Source: Diphasiastrum complanatum
Taxonomy: Eukaryota; Streptophyta; Lycopodiopsida; Lycopodiales; Lycopodiaceae
NCBI GenBank assembly: GCA_029204225.1
Contig: CM055096.1
Coordinates: 28,347,995-28,411,994, forward strand
DNA length: 64,000 bases
Direction: 5' to 3'
The notes beneath the pieces were generated by a model that was given only the letters and a program-made list of their open reading frames with translations, was not told the DNA's origin and searched no databases. The stretch's first letter is position 1. The number at the start of each line of letters is the position of its first letter. Both the position numbers and the translations under genes were made by a program. Positions 11,068 to 26,396 of the stretch are shown one piece after another.

Positions 11068-12693
11068 TTAGTCAGAGGCAAATGTCAATCTCTGCTGAGC
11101 CAGGTCCAAAGTAACCGCTCCCAATGAAGCAAACCAATCAGCACCAAGGATAAGGTCATAGCGCTCCAAAGGAATGATATAAAGATCTGCCTGTCCAGAA
11201 AAATCACCAATGCGGTAGGATAATCCCTGCAACATCTGAGAACTAGGAAATGAGTGAGAACTGGCAACCTCGACTGTGAGAGGCTGTGGAGCAAGAATAG
11301 GTGAAGCGCGTATCCGACTGAGAACATAACTGCTGATAAAGGAATGAGTGCTGCCGGTATCAACTAAAGCAATATACTCACGACTAGTAATGCGCACACG
11401 TAGCCGAATGGAGCGAGGACCGGGGCACCCTGTCCAGGTAGCATAAGCAAGCTGAGCATGGCAAGTAGCAGGAAGTAAATCAGTAGAAGGCTTAGGAGAT
11501 AGATCAGGCTCATCAGATATATGAATGTAGATATCGGACTCATCTGGGGTAGTGCCCTCATGGTAGAAAACAGCAGTAGAAGTAGGCAGGGGATGGCGGC
11601 AATCACGGGCAATGTGGTCAGGACTCTTACAACGAAAGCAAAGACGCTTCTGCTGAATGTCAACGAACTCTGCAGACGTGTAACATCGGACAAAAGCAGG
11701 ACGAGGAGGTGGAGGGCGAGGAGCGGGAGAAGTAAGAGAAGAGGTCGGGACGACAGTGGATGGGGCAGATGGGGCCGGAGATGGTAGAGGTGAAAGAGAT
11801 GGACGGGGTCGGGAAAAGCGAAAGGGAGCAAGATCAGGGTACTTATGCTGTAAAGTACTAGCAAGGGACATGGCCTCAACAAGTGTGGGTGGACGGAAAG
11901 AAGAGACATCGTATCGTAGAGCACCACGAAGTCCAGCAATGTAGCGAGAAATAAGCTCGGTGGGCTGAAGATCTGTAAAGAGGTAGGAAAGGTCCATAAA
12001 CTGATCGGTATAGGAAGAAAGATCACCAGTCTAAGTAAGACTATGGAATATATCACGCTGGCGGCTGAGCCACTGAGGGTCAATCATAGCATGACGAAGA
12101 TCACGACAAAAGGTAGGCCATAACTGGAGACCGTCCCGATCAGGGTCAAGTCGGTAGACCCGCCACCAAGTGGCAGCACGTCCATCTAATTGTAAGGCGG
12201 CTAACTGGATCTTCTGAGGATCAGTCTTAGGGTAAATCTGAAAATAAGTATCAAGCTTTGCAAACCAGTTCTCTAACAAGTTCCCATCAGAGGAACCAGA
12301 ATAGGTGGCAAGCTGTACCCGATCACGAAAATCTCGAGCAAAATGTGGCTCAGGAGCTAGATGTCGTGGAAAATGTGACTCAGGAGCTGTAGGACGTGGA
12401 AAACCGGGTGGTGGATTAGGTGGAAAATGAGGCCCACCACCAAAGGAAGTAGACGAGGATGGAAGTCCAAATGGAGACCCAAATGATGAATGAACAGGGG
12501 CTTTGCCAGGTCCATGTGGCTGTAAGGAATCAATCTGTGACTGCATAGTGGCAAAGCCGGTCTGTAGAGTGGTAAAACCGGTCATCATTTGGTCGAAACG
12601 ACTACTGAGGAGAGTAAGAGAGTCACGCATATCAGCAAACTGTTCATCTAAAGGTCCGGAATGACTCGCAGATGTAGTGGGTGAGCTAGCCAT
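11068..12693 (-). pseudogene. Gag and aspartic protease of the second Ty3 lineage
   Basis: Starts at ATG 12693. Residues 1-60 are Ser/Thr-rich, followed by a Pro-rich linker. The Ty3 gag core is recognisable (ENWFAKLDTYFQIYP, RAATWWRVYRLDPD). A TAG at about 12031-12033 interrupts it, and the frame continues in register with TGDLSSYTDQF. A zinc knuckle, CFRCKSPDHIARDC, and the protease (LVDTGSTHSFIS, YDLILGADWFASLG) follow. It ends LTFASD plus stop at 11068. Gag and protease sequences differ strongly from those of the chromovirus copies. Confidence 0.82.
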
Positions 12694-13750
12694 GAGGAAG
12701 AAAAAGTAAGCGAGAAAAGAAATGTGCTAAACAATTGGACGAACTGAAGGAGAGGACATAAGTCATCACAACAGGCACGCCAATGAAAAGACACAATAGA
12801 ACTCGCGATGTAAGATGAACGGAAAGGACAACTAAGTAAGAAATACCTCGTAACCGCAACCGGAAGTGAGCTGAAAAATAGCGGCGATATGTCGAGGTAC
12901 CGGGCAGCCTCCAAAAAAGATGCTAAGGGCCCGACAACGTGGAGTAAACGGTGGGTAAAAGTATGGGAAACAATAATGGACTATGGGGCTGGAAAGGGAG
13001 CAGCCAAGGAAAGGAAGTGATAACAAAAAGGAGGTATGGGCAGCGAGGAAACAAGGCTGAAAAATCAGAGATCGCCCTTCAAGGGTAAAAAAAAAGTTTG
13101 CGATAAAGACGGGGAGCAATCCCGATGCGCGATGAAGTTGGGTGGGAGTGGCTTTCTAAGCATCTAGGCGTGTTTGTATTGTCCGGGGTAGGGTTGCGAA
13201 CACAGACAACAGTGTAGGAGGGTGAGCTGAAATTGAGGCGGATGTAGGGCGCCAGCTATGGTGGAGTGTGGGCGTCCAAGAGAGGTAGTAAACGGCAAAA
13301 AAAAATTGGATCAAAAAGATGGGTTGGTAGGGCGCTAGGAGTGGCTGATGGAAGGTGGCGAATAGGGGCAGCAAAAAACGGAAATTTTCAGCAAAGGAAG
13401 GAGCAGTAGGGCGCTGGTCAACAAGCATAAGGGCGCCCAATAGGGCAGCAAATAGGAGGCAGTAGGGCGCCCAAAATAGGGGAGGAAAAAGGCTGGAAAT
13501 GCAGCAGTAGGCAGCCAGCAAGAGGCCGCTAGAAATGGGCAGCAAGTGGGCGCCTGTCCTCCTCCGATCCGTCGTGAAAATCTTCAAGACAAGTGTGGAG
13601 AAATGCTGATGATCCGGCCCTACTTATAGCCAAGAGGAAGCCCTAAAAGGAAGCTTCCAGTGGCTAGGGCCAAACTGAGAGGGAAAATAGTGCGCCCTCC
13701 AAGAAGGCCCCCACTCTCAATAATATGACCAAATAACCAATATAGTGAAT
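12694..13750 (-). other. Leader/LTR-like region of the gag-protease element
   Basis: Non-coding sequence upstream of the minus-strand gag ATG. It contains a TATA-like TATAAGTAGGG (about 13619-13630, read on minus) and many GGGCGCC-type strings between 13240 and 13560. It is consistent with U3-R-U5 and leader, but no second LTR was found for comparison. Confidence 0.4.
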
Positions 13751-13751
13751 C

Positions 13752-13855
13752 ATAGGGCCCAAGGCCAATAATATGGTCTAAATGTCAATAATAGGGCCCA
13801 AGGCCAACCATATAGTCTAAATGTCAAATAATGAATAAAAAAGGGCCCAAAGCCT
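13752..13855 (-). repeat. About 40-bp imperfect tandem repeat, 2.5 copies
   Basis: The unit TAGGGCCCAAGGCCAAYMAT followed by a GTCTAAATGTCAA-type segment occurs twice, and its first part a third time. It sits upstream of the TATA-like sequence of the gag-protease element, where U3 enhancer repeats are common. Confidence 0.7.
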
Positions 13856-13950
13856 GCCTATGCATAAAGTAAAGTAAATGTAAATGGACATGGCGAACGT
13901 AATGAGCCGAGTCCATAATTGATGCCCCGAGTAAGTGTATTCTTTTTTAT

Positions 13951-16912
<2,962 letters not shown>

Positions 16913-17409
16913 TATAAAGTCCTCAATCCAAGGATCCTATTCTAAGCATGCCAATCACAAGCAACACAAGGGAACTTGATGGTGGACAAACCAACCCAAC
17001 CAAACCTAGATCGAACGGATCTAGCCCCCAAGCTATGGATCAATCACTCAGAGAGGAATTGAGGCATCACACCAGCAGCATCCTGCCACCGGTCATGCTA
17101 TCCAGCATACACTAGTGAGAGCCCAATAGGTATACTTATACCCTCCAAGGCCCATGCACCACTAGTAGTGCACTATGACACCTCACTGGACACCTCTGCA
17201 GCCTATCTGGGCCACGTCATCCAGTTCCCTAATGACTCACTGATAGACCCATACCAATCCACCATCAAGTGTTTAGGCCTACAACCATTAATTATGACCA
17301 TGTACACATAAGGGCCCCAGATCCCTTATAGTCACAATTAACTTACGGGGGGTTGGTCTACCGGTCCCTAGCGTAGACACCTTACCCGAGACCATTCATG
17401 GGCATGACA
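16913..17409 (-). repeat. 3' LTR of the chromovirus relic
   Basis: 497 bases, matching 19880-20376 except for scattered substitutions. Its TG-start end abuts a polypurine tract at 17410-17421 (TTCTTCCCCCCT on plus). Confidence 0.88.
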
Positions 17410-17421
17410 TTCTTCCCCCCT

Positions 17422-17760
17422 TAAAACTGGGAAAGTTCCTCCTTAAGCTTCCTTCTTGTTACCAGGAATCGTCATCGTCCGTACATCCCCTCCATCGAAC
17501 CAGATGCTTGGTAACTATACAATTTCACATTCGTTTAGTTCTTGTATCCAAGATCTTTCCGAGTTCAAGCGGAGACACACCCGATGATTCATCCAACAGG
17601 TCCAGTCGATCTCCAGATCCAAGATGCTCTCCTTCACGTAGGCTCTTTCAGAGACGGTTTACATGAAATACGGGATGCACTTGAGATCCATTCGGGAGTT
17701 CTGATTGGTAAGCTGAGGATCCGATCTTTTTCAAGATCTTAAACGGTCCTCTATATCTAG
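17422..17760 (-). pseudogene. Remnant of integrase C-terminus and chromodomain
   Basis: On minus, decayed frames read VHPVFHV, then KILDTRTKRM and HLVRWRGCTDDDDSW. These are the landmarks of a GPY/F-type tail and a chromodomain. Stops interrupt it (for example after KRM). Position next to the polypurine tract and 3' LTR fits a chromovirus. Confidence 0.6.
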
Positions 17761-19879
17761 GGGACGACTAGTAAAGCTAGTCGATACTCATTACACTTGA
17801 ATCCATCAAGATTCTCAAAAAAATACCCAATCCCCCACTTGGAAGTCTCTCGGTGATCTTTTCAGACTTGCATAATGTCGGTCCCCATCCTGGGTACTCT
17901 AGACATTCTCACGTGCAATTCGTAGCATTTCCTGCATATCATGTAGGAAATCCGCTACTTTCTGAAACTAGAACAACCGAGTCTCGACCGCAATGGATGA
18001 TATAGGTTTTAAACTATATGTAAGCACGCACGGGCTATAACTGGTAGCCAAATGCTTACTATCCCCATCAAGGTGATTATCTCTCCGAGGAGAAAATATG
18101 AATAGATATCTAACTAATCTCCTTATCTTGTAGGTAATCCTTCTTTTAACCGATCAATATAACTAGAATCTGAACTATGATTCATCAATCATAATTCATC
18201 GGAGTCTAGTCCTATACTCAATAAAAGAAGATAACTACCACTGTTTAGAAGAGCTTTAAGTTCAGAGTCAATTCTAATCTAGCAAATACGGCCGACCAAA
18301 AGTGACCAGTGAACTTCGAATCGCGAATGTTCATAATGCCACTTTGGTTATCCGTAAAGCCAAAACAGATACTCAAATAATTACTTTGGTCTTTACCCAA
18401 ATAAACATAGTCGATTTGGTAAGATGGCCAGTCATTACAAAAATTCTACTATCTTTGTTTATTTATCCGGGGTAATCTACCAATCATAATCCTCTCTTAT
18501 GGTTTAGGTATATCCCAGAATCTGAGTTATGATTCACCAATCTCAACTTTCCAGATTCCCGAAACCATACCATATCATAAGAGTACATCATGAGAATGCA
18601 TTACAATTCTCTTAAAGACACATGAGCTGTATACAAAGTCCTTTCCATCTGGAAAGTTCCAGACTTTTACAACTCACACACGGTGCCAATATAAGGATTG
18701 TAATCAGAAAAACGCCCTTACTTTAGACATGGCACAAGTTGTCATTCCAAAGTTAGGGTCCCAATCTAGAATACGTCTAGATTTTCCTCTTAAGTTCTAA
18801 TCTAGAATAACTTAAGATTTACCGGAACCTCATTATGTGAAGTTCTAACTTTTGGCAACCCACAACTATCCAACTCTCCTGAGTCTTCCGGGATAGTATT
18901 CCATTTTTTCCGAATGGGAAAAGATAAGTTCCAAAAGTCCTTATGTATTCTATGCACACCCATCAATAAATGAATCCAAAATGACTCATAGACGCTGTGA
19001 CTTATACGCAATATATCTAAACAACAATATCCATTAGTAAGATTATATTGTTGATTTTCAACAACTAACTCAGAAGTAACGCTTCTGACTGGGTTAGCTG
19101 TATCGGATTTAGAAAATATTTAAATGTCCAGGTGGGGTACCCAAAACAACACATTTAATCTGATTCTAAATTACTTCTAGGTCAATAAGCAATTCTCAAT
19201 GAGAAATTACTAACCCAACGAGAAATTGTCTTAAACACAATTCTCATCAATATGCCTATGTACCAACAACCAGTTTATGCATGCAAATAACTTAGTTCAT
19301 GGAATACTTTGTAGATCCACAGGATTAAAATTTTGTACACAAGGTTTAATGATCCCACAAAGATTCACTACATAGCATATCTCTACAGATAACTCCTGAT
19401 CTGTATCATAACCAAGAATCCTGTAACTTGGTTATCCTCTAAGAGAGAAGAGTGCTATTTCACATCCAAAACCTCAACCGGAGATTCACTCAAAAGAATA
19501 TATTGTTAGCATGAATTTCCTTCCTTGCATTAACCCACGGATCTCAGTCCAAACTAAGATCAAGTTGACTATAACCAACAGGAACAGTTTTGAACAAACC
19601 TCCCATCTTGCAATAGAATTCAAAGTTCTAACACAAATCAATCGGACTTGTTATCAGCCACTTTTCTACCACAAGAGTACTTTCTAAATTTTTTCCCTTT
19701 AAATTTTCAAACCTGATATCTACTATAATCCATAAAGGATTTCTGTAATATCTAAATATCCTATCGTTTCTGATTCATAAAACGGGTCCATCATCGATAT
19801 AACAGATTCCTACTCGATTCTCTGACAGATGCTTCTCCTTGACAATTCTCTTCTCTTCCTACTTCTCCTCTCTGAGTAA
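17761..19879 (-). other. Interior of the chromovirus relic, no gene recognised
   Basis: A/T-rich sequence full of stops in all frames. I recognise no gag, protease or RT motif. It probably represents leader and heavily decayed or deleted coding sequence. Confidence 0.5.
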
Positions 19880-20376
19880 TATAAAGTCCTCAATCCAAGG
19901 ATCCTATTCTAAGCATGCCAATCACAAGCAACACAAGGGAACCTGATGGTGGACAAACCAACCCAACCAAACCTAGATCGAACGGATCTAGCCCCCAAGC
20001 TATGGATCAATCACTCAGAGAGGAATTGAGGCATCACAACAGCAGCATCCTGCCACCGGTCATGCTATCCAGCATACACTAGTGAGAGCCCAATAGGTAT
20101 ACTTATACCCTCCAAGGCCCATGCACCACTAGTAGTGCACTGTGACATCTCACTGGACACTTCTGCAGCCTATCTGGGCCACGTCATCCAGTTCCCTAAT
20201 GACTCACTGATAGACCCATACCAATCCACCAACAAGTGTTTAGGGCTACAACCATTAATTATGACCACATACACATAAGGGCCCCAAATCCCTTATAGTC
20301 ACAATTAACTTACGGGTTGTTGGTCTACCGGTCCCTAGCGTGGACACGCTACCCGAGACTAGTCATGGGCATGACA
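19880..20376 (-). repeat. 5' LTR of the chromovirus relic
   Basis: 497-base partner LTR. Its plus-strand right end (GGGCATGACA) abuts the AAGGT target duplication, and its last 196 bases form part of the adjacent 298-bp triplication. Confidence 0.88.
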
Positions 20377-21074
20377 AAGGTGATGGTCTTCAACACTTCC
20401 AAGAGCTTTATGTTGAGACAGGAGCTCCTTTTTGACAGTCGGCCGTTAGAGATTGTTCCATCCTACACTTACTTGGGCACGTCATCCAGTTCCCTAATGA
20501 CTCACTGATAGACCCATACCAATCCACCAACAAGTGTTTAGGGCTACAACCATTAATTATGACCACATACACATAAGGGCCCCAAATCCCTTATAGTCAC
20601 AATTAACTTACGGGTTGTTGGTCTACCGGTCCCTAGCGTGGACACGCTACCCGAGACTAGTCATGGGCATGACAAAGGTGATGGTCTTCAACACTTCCAA
20701 GAGCTTTATGTTGAGACAGGAGCTCCTTTTTGACAGTCGGCCGTTAGAGATTGTTCCATCCTACACTTACTTGGGCACGTCATCCAGTTCCCTAATGACT
20801 CACTGATAGACCCATACCAATCCACCAACAAGTGTTTAGGGCTACAACCATTAATTATGACCACATACACATAAGGGCCCCAAATCCCTTATAGTCACAA
20901 TTAACTTACGGGTTGTTGGTCTACCGGTCCCTAGCGTGGACACGCTACCCGAGACTAGTCATGGGCATGACAAAGGTGATGGTCTTCAACACTTCCAAGA
21001 GCTTTATGTTGAGACAGGAGCTCCTTTTTGACAGTCGGCCGTTAGAGATTGTTCCATCCTACACTTACTTGGGC
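20181..21074 (+). repeat. 298-bp tandem triplication across an LTR-LINE junction
   Basis: Three units (20181-20478, 20479-20776, 20777-21074) appear identical by eye. Each contains the last 196 bases of the relic LTR, the AAGGT junction and about 100 bases of LINE-C ORF2 (KVMVFNTSKSFMLRQ...YTYLG). The unit joint lies at a short shared GGGC(C)AC, suggesting duplication by replication slippage or unequal exchange after the LTR element inserted. Confidence 0.93.
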
Positions 21075-21710
21075 ACACTTTTTACTGGTCTATATTTAGT
21101 ATGAGACAGGCAACTTCTGGTAGACTTGGGAAAGGCCATGCTTCCCTTGCCCAAATGGAGAGATTTTGCTTCCGTAAGTCTATTCAAGATGCCTCGAGTA
21201 AGTGTCGGCTTTTTGACACCATCGTTTCTCCTACGACGCTATATGCATCAGCAGCATGGTGCACGGGCCTCACTTCATCTGACTGGGCCAGTATCTCGCG
21301 ATTACAGATCAGTATGCTTTCACGCATGATTTGGGCTAAGCCTCCAGTACCACACCAGATCATCCTTGCTGAGCTTGCGGTTCCGCCTATGTACCTTGAT
21401 GCCTTACTCCAGCTCATCACATATATTCAGTGCGTCAATGTGTTCCAATCCTCTGAGCAGAGATATACTCAGGCTGCTCTCATTTCATCTCAGCGTCTTC
21501 ACAATCAGGGCTACCATGTGGCTTGGTTCTCTCAGGCCTCCAGACTTCTTAGCACACTCGGTATCTCTATCACTGCTCTTCCCTCTAGTACCCATGACAA
21601 CATCAAACGATTCATTTATAGAGCTTACCTTGAGCAAGCCTGGCATGGCCAGTTGGGTGTCAAACCCGACTTTTATCGACTTCATTTTTTGGAGACAGAT
21701 GTATCAGGGT
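21075..21710 (+). pseudogene. LINE-C ORF2, C-terminal segment
   Basis: From about 21101 the frame is open for 204 codons (MRQATSGRLGKGHASL..., CRLFDTIVSPTTLYASAAW, HQIILAELAVPP, HFLETDVSG) and matches LINE-A downstream of RT. It is cut at 21710 by the LTR of chromovirus copy 2. The zinc region, hairpin and tail are not found to the right. Confidence 0.82.
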
Positions 21711-22068
21711 TGTAATAGATCCTAACACCACAGTAGGGCAAACACTAATTTATCCACCCAACCTTGCCTACTCCCTGATATAGAGTAAGCCCCTCCTAGC
21801 CCAGTGTGAGGACTGGTAGCATGCTACTGCCAAGTGTCGGCCACGTGGCACTGACGTGGCCGACTGCACGTCGGGACCCAACTGGGGGCCCTATCCTGCT
21901 GACAGGGTCCCTAGGCTGTGTTAGGCCCGCCATGGCTATGGACCGTGCTGGGGCACACTACTCACACTGTCTTGCCCTGTTGGTCATGTACGCTGGACAC
22001 GACCCTGACTGTGGTATCTGACCTATCTGTGTTCTCTAGGGTTCGGCACTGGTTACGAGCTCGTAACA
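21711..22068 (-). repeat. 3' LTR of chromovirus copy 2
   Basis: 358 bases, same termini as copy 1 with a few substitutions. It keeps the intact inverted ABRE/DRE-like motif (21836-21864). The polypurine tract follows at 22069-22081. Confidence 0.95.
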
Positions 22069-22079
22069 CTCCCTCCCCC

Positions 22080-25000
22080 TTAAGAACCGTCTTGGTCCTC
22101 TAAGACAAAGTCTGGAAAAATCTTGCGAAGGACGCTGCCTCTTTCCCAAGTGGCATTCTCAACAGGCTGATCATTCCACTTAACCAGATATTCTCGGTAT
22201 AGAGTATGACGAGTCTGCGTCTCTCTACTATCAAGAATTTCCTCTGGTTCATGTGGAGGTTGTTGAGGATCCAATGGGAGAACTAGAACACTGTCCCCTA
22301 CCAGATTATCTGATCTGGTTAAGGCTTTTCGTAACTGACTTACATGAAAAACTGGAAAAACCTTACTGCTGTGTGGGAGTTCTAGTTCATAGGTGACCTC
22401 GCCTAGTCTCCTACTGATGGTAAAGGGACCACAATACCTTGGAGACAACTTAGCACACACTCCTGATTTGAGGGTTTTAGAGTCAACTGGGACTCTCAAG
22501 TAGACTTTCTCACCAGTGGAGAACTGCACATCCCGTCTGTGTGGATCTGCATAATGCCTGGCTCGATCCTGGGATTGTCTAATGCTACGCTTAGCATGTT
22601 CTATCATCTGGTTTAGGTCTTCTAAAAAGTTTCTGGCTGCTTCAACTTTTTCTTGTTTAAACCCTACAGCTGTGGGTGAGCGTGGCTGAAAACCGTACAT
22701 CAGCATAAATGGGCTGTATCCCGTAGCTGAATGTTTGGTACTGTTGTAAGCAAACTCTAATATTGAGAGATACTCCTCCCAATTAGTCTGCCTCTTGCTG
22801 ACGTATGCACGAAGCATATCCTCCAGCACTTGATTTACCCTTTCTGTTTGACCGTCCGTCTGTGGATGGTCAGTGGTACTCATATTAAGTTTAGTATGGA
22901 GATGATGGAATACTGCCTTCCAAAAATTTCCGGTAAACTTACTGTCCCGGTCGCTGACTATGCCGGAAGGTAGACCGTACAATTTAAATAGCCCGTCTAC
23001 AAACAACCTCGCTAACTCTGGAGCTCTAACGGTTGTTTTGGTCGGAATAAAATGAGCCATTTTGGTCAGACGGTCAACTGTGACCCATATAGCGTCATTA
23101 CCCTTTTGGGTTTTAGGCAGGCCTACTATAAAATCCATGGAGATACTCTCCCATTTACCAGCTGGTATTTCTAAGGGATGCAACAACCCTCCTGCCTTTA
23201 AACGCTCTGCTTTATTTACTTGACATTTCTGGCAACTGGTTACATACTGGTGGACGTCCTTTTTCATACTGGGCCAGAAAAATTGCCTACGAAGAAGCTC
23301 ATAGGTCTTCTGTATGCCTGGGTGTCCCGCGCTAGGATTGTCATGACATTCATATAGGACCTGCTGCCTATAATCCTCTGAATTGGGGACACATACTCTA
23401 TCTCTATAGAGCAAGTACTCATCCTGAATGGAATACTGTTTCCATTTGAATCCTTGAGTCAACTGACCCTCAACCACTGGGGTTTGCTTGGGTAATACAG
23501 GCTCAGAATCCTCAACGTCATCTGACGACGTATACTCGGACTCATCATCATCCTCAACGGAAGCTGCCGTATTCTTGGATGAACTGGCACCAGCCCCGGG
23601 AACTGGTTCTGGAGTCTGTAACTGTCTGTTCTGGACTGAGTTCCAGATAATAGAGAAGAATGCATCATGCTGGCATTTCCCTCTCAAGGACTCGAGTAAC
23701 TCATTACGAATCTGAGTAAAACTCAGCTCGTTTATCATAGGCATTCTGCTAAGGGCATCTGCTACTGTATTGAATTTTCCACGCCTATATCTGATAGACA
23801 TGTCAAACTCTTGCATCAACTCTGCCCAACGAGCTTTCCGACCTCTAAGCTCAGGTTGATTGCAAAGGTATCTGAGACTCTCATGGTCTGTCAGGACCTC
23901 AAAGTTGGCACCATACAAATAATGCCTCCAAGTCTTAAGGGCATGGACTATAGAAAAGAGTTCCTTTTCATAGGCACTGTACCTAGTCTGAGCTGGCTCG
24001 AGTTTTTTACTCTCGAACGCAACTGGTCGTCCACCCTGAGTTAGCACAGCGCCTACTGCAAAGTCGCTAGCATCTGTTTCGACCACAAATGGCTGATTGG
24101 GGTCGACGACTTTTAAGACTGGTGCTGTAGCTAAGGCTGTTTTGAGAGCATCAAAGCTCTCCTGTTGTGAAGACTCCCAAATGAACTCCTTTCCCTTCCC
24201 CTTAAGAAGATTTGTCATAGGGACTGCTATCTGAGCATATTCCTTGACAAATCGTCTGTAATATCCCGCGAGACCAAGAAAGATTTGAAGTTCCAAAATA
24301 TTCTGAGGTCTCAGCCAACTGAGTATGGCTTTAACCTTATTTGGGTCCATCTTAATCCCATCTGAAGAGATAATGTGACCCAAATATGCTACTTCTTCAA
24401 CGAAGAATTCACACTTGGATTGTTTAGCATAAAGCTTATGCTTTCTGAGCAGTCGAAACACCTTTCTGAGGTGTTTTAGATGCTCCTTCCTCGTTTTGCT
24501 GTAGACGAGGATGTCATCTAAAAATACGACCACAAACTTACCCAAGTATGGTCTGAGGACACTGTTCATCAAGGTCATAAAGGTAGCTGGAGCATTTGTG
24601 AGCCCAAATGGCATCACCTTAAACTCATAATGACCGTGACGAGTCCTAAAAGCTGTTTTCGAGACATCTTCCGATTTTATACGGACTTGATGATATCCCG
24701 ATCTAAGGTCTATTTTACTGAAAAACTTAGCCCCGTCGAGTTGATCAAACAACTCGTCTGCCCGAGGCATAGGGTATTTATTCTTAATTGTGACTTTATT
24801 GAGGGCTCTGTAATCTACGCAAAGACGCATAGACCCCTCTTTCTTTTTCACCAATAGGACTGGTGAGGCCCATGGTGAACTACTGGTCTGAATTTGGCCT
24901 TTCCCAAGATAGTCTGTTAACTGCCTAGTTATTTCTTCATCCTCTGTTCGGCTGACCCGATACGGAGGTTTAGAAACAGGTGCTGTACCTGGTACTAGGT

Positions 25001-26011
25001 TTATTACATGATCTACCTCTCTGCTAGGTGGTAAACCATGTGGCAAATCTTCAGGAAAAACATCTTTAAATTTAGACAATAAAGTTTCTAATTTACTGAT
25101 TTTCTGCTGAATAGAACTGGAAATAGAAACTTCAGGAATAAACTGAAAGTCACATAAGAATACCTGATGGTCTTCGTCTCCGATTAGCTGACAGAGCTCT
25201 GAACTGCAGACCATAGGGCTGTTGGGAACATCATGCTCCCCATGCAACTGGATCTCTCGGCCTTTATACTGAAAGCTGAGGGTGTTCTCCTGATAGTTTC
25301 TGTGGAGGGAAGGTCCTAAACTGTAGAGCCAATCTCTCCCGAGAACAATGTCTGTTCGATCCAGGTGCATTATCTGAAAGTTTATTTGATCTTGGTACCC
25401 CTGAATACCAAGATTTAACTTACTTACCATAGTTTCCCATATTTTTTTATCTTCACCCTTAGCTAATGAAACTATGTACCTATGCTGACTAGGTACTTCT
25501 GGTAGTTTAAGCTTTTTAACCAGGGTGTGGTTGATGAAATTATGGGTTGCCCCATCATCAACCATGACTCTTACTGACTGGTTACCAACTTTTCCATGCA
25601 TACGTACTAGGTCATGCGGCCCAAAGCTGAAGGGTCTCGCTAGCATTGCAGAGGTCAGCTGGCAACAGTGTTCATGATCTTCATGATACACTTTGATCTC
25701 GGAAGCTGCCGAGTCACTGGGGAAACATACAGTCTGAACAAGATGAACTTGTTTTTTATCTTTTTTAGTGAAAGGCCCCTTGGGACACTGTCTGACTGTG
25801 TGTCCCTTGCCCATGCACACAAAGCACAAACGTTCTTGTTTGGTTTTCTCAAAATCATCTGGTTTTAAGGGCTGTATGTGTGAAGGGCGTTTCTGAGGAG
25901 CTTCACCTTTAAATTTATCTTCTTTCTTTCTTTTTAAAAATTTCTTTTTAAATTGAAAGTCTTTCTGAGGAAGCTGCTCAGAAAGTGGTTGCTGTCTCGC
26001 TCTCTTCCTAC
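22080..26011 (-). CDS. Partial Gag plus complete Pol of copy 2
   Basis: One uninterrupted frame from the broken gag ([13 protein letters not shown] region missing upstream) through zinc knuckle [14 protein letters not shown], protease [22 protein letters not shown], RNase H, integrase and chromodomain to TAA 22080-22082. At the position of the copy 1 TAG this copy has CAG, proving gag and pol share one frame in this family. Only scattered amino-acid differences from copy 1 are seen. It lacks a start codon and promoter, so it is not autonomous. Confidence 0.93.
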
Positions 26012-26013
26012 CC

Positions 26014-26396
26014 TATTATGATTGGTCATACCATGGCCAAGTTGTACGCCACTATTCTCTAGAAATTTGCTACGGCAGAGGCTGATTCTCAACTATTGCA
26101 TGCGACTGGCCAGGCTGGCTTCCACCGGGGTTATAGCACTCTTGATCATGTCCTCACTCTTGAGGCAAAGCATATGGGCAAGAAGATATTTGCTTGTTTC
26201 GTTCATCTCTCTAAGGCCTTTGATATTGTTCCCCGTCATCTTTTGATCAGCAGACTACGTCAGCTTGGCTTTTCCGACTCTATTCTCGTGGCAGTGGTTG
26301 CTCTGTATGAGAGAGTTCTAGCACGTATTCGGCTGGGTACTAATTTGTCTGCTCCCATCCGTAGCACTGTTGGCATCAAGCAAGAATGTCCACTGT
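26014..26396 (+). pseudogene. LINE-D RT, N-terminal segment
   Basis: Reads IMIGHTMAKLYATIL, GQAGFHRGYSTLDHVLTL, SKAFDIVPRHLL and STVGIKQECPLL, the RT segment before the YADD motif. It contains a TAG after ATIL, and the conserved CFVDF is CFVHL. Its upstream side joins gag of chromovirus copy 2 directly. Confidence 0.82.

Larger units (their letters stand above)
10995..13950 (-). mobile_element. Ty3/Gypsy-related element with gag-protease only
   Basis: Minus-strand LTR-retrotransposon segment with leader/LTR-like sequence on the right and a gag-protease reading frame. RT, RNase H, integrase and a recognisable 3' LTR are absent. The left edge is TGTTACGAGATTGTAACAG, resembling the palindromic LTR start of the young chromovirus. 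The protease stop lies only about 75 bases from that edge. I found no clear LTR pair or target duplication, so the exact ends are uncertain. It is either deletion-truncated or a non-autonomous derivative. Confidence 0.65.
16913..20376 (-). mobile_element. Degenerate Ty3 chromovirus relic
   Basis: Two 497-base LTRs (16913-17409 and 19880-20376) flank a decayed 2.5-kb interior; the target duplication AAGGT is at 16908-16912 and 20377-20381. Read on minus, the LTR starts TGTCATGCCC and ends TTTATA. A polypurine tract (AAGGGGGGAAGA) precedes the left LTR, so that is the 3' LTR. About 15-20 differences between LTRs by eye make it clearly older than copy 1. No large ORF remains. Confidence 0.88.
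21711..26013 (-). mobile_element. Ty3 chromovirus copy 2, 5' part deleted
   Basis: Near-identical to copy 1, in opposite orientation: 3' LTR (21711-22068), polypurine tract, pol and the last half of gag. It stops abruptly at about 26013 inside gag, where LINE-D sequence begins, so the 5' LTR, leader and gag N-terminus are missing. Near-identity with copy 1 shows recent activity of the family. Confidence 0.95.
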
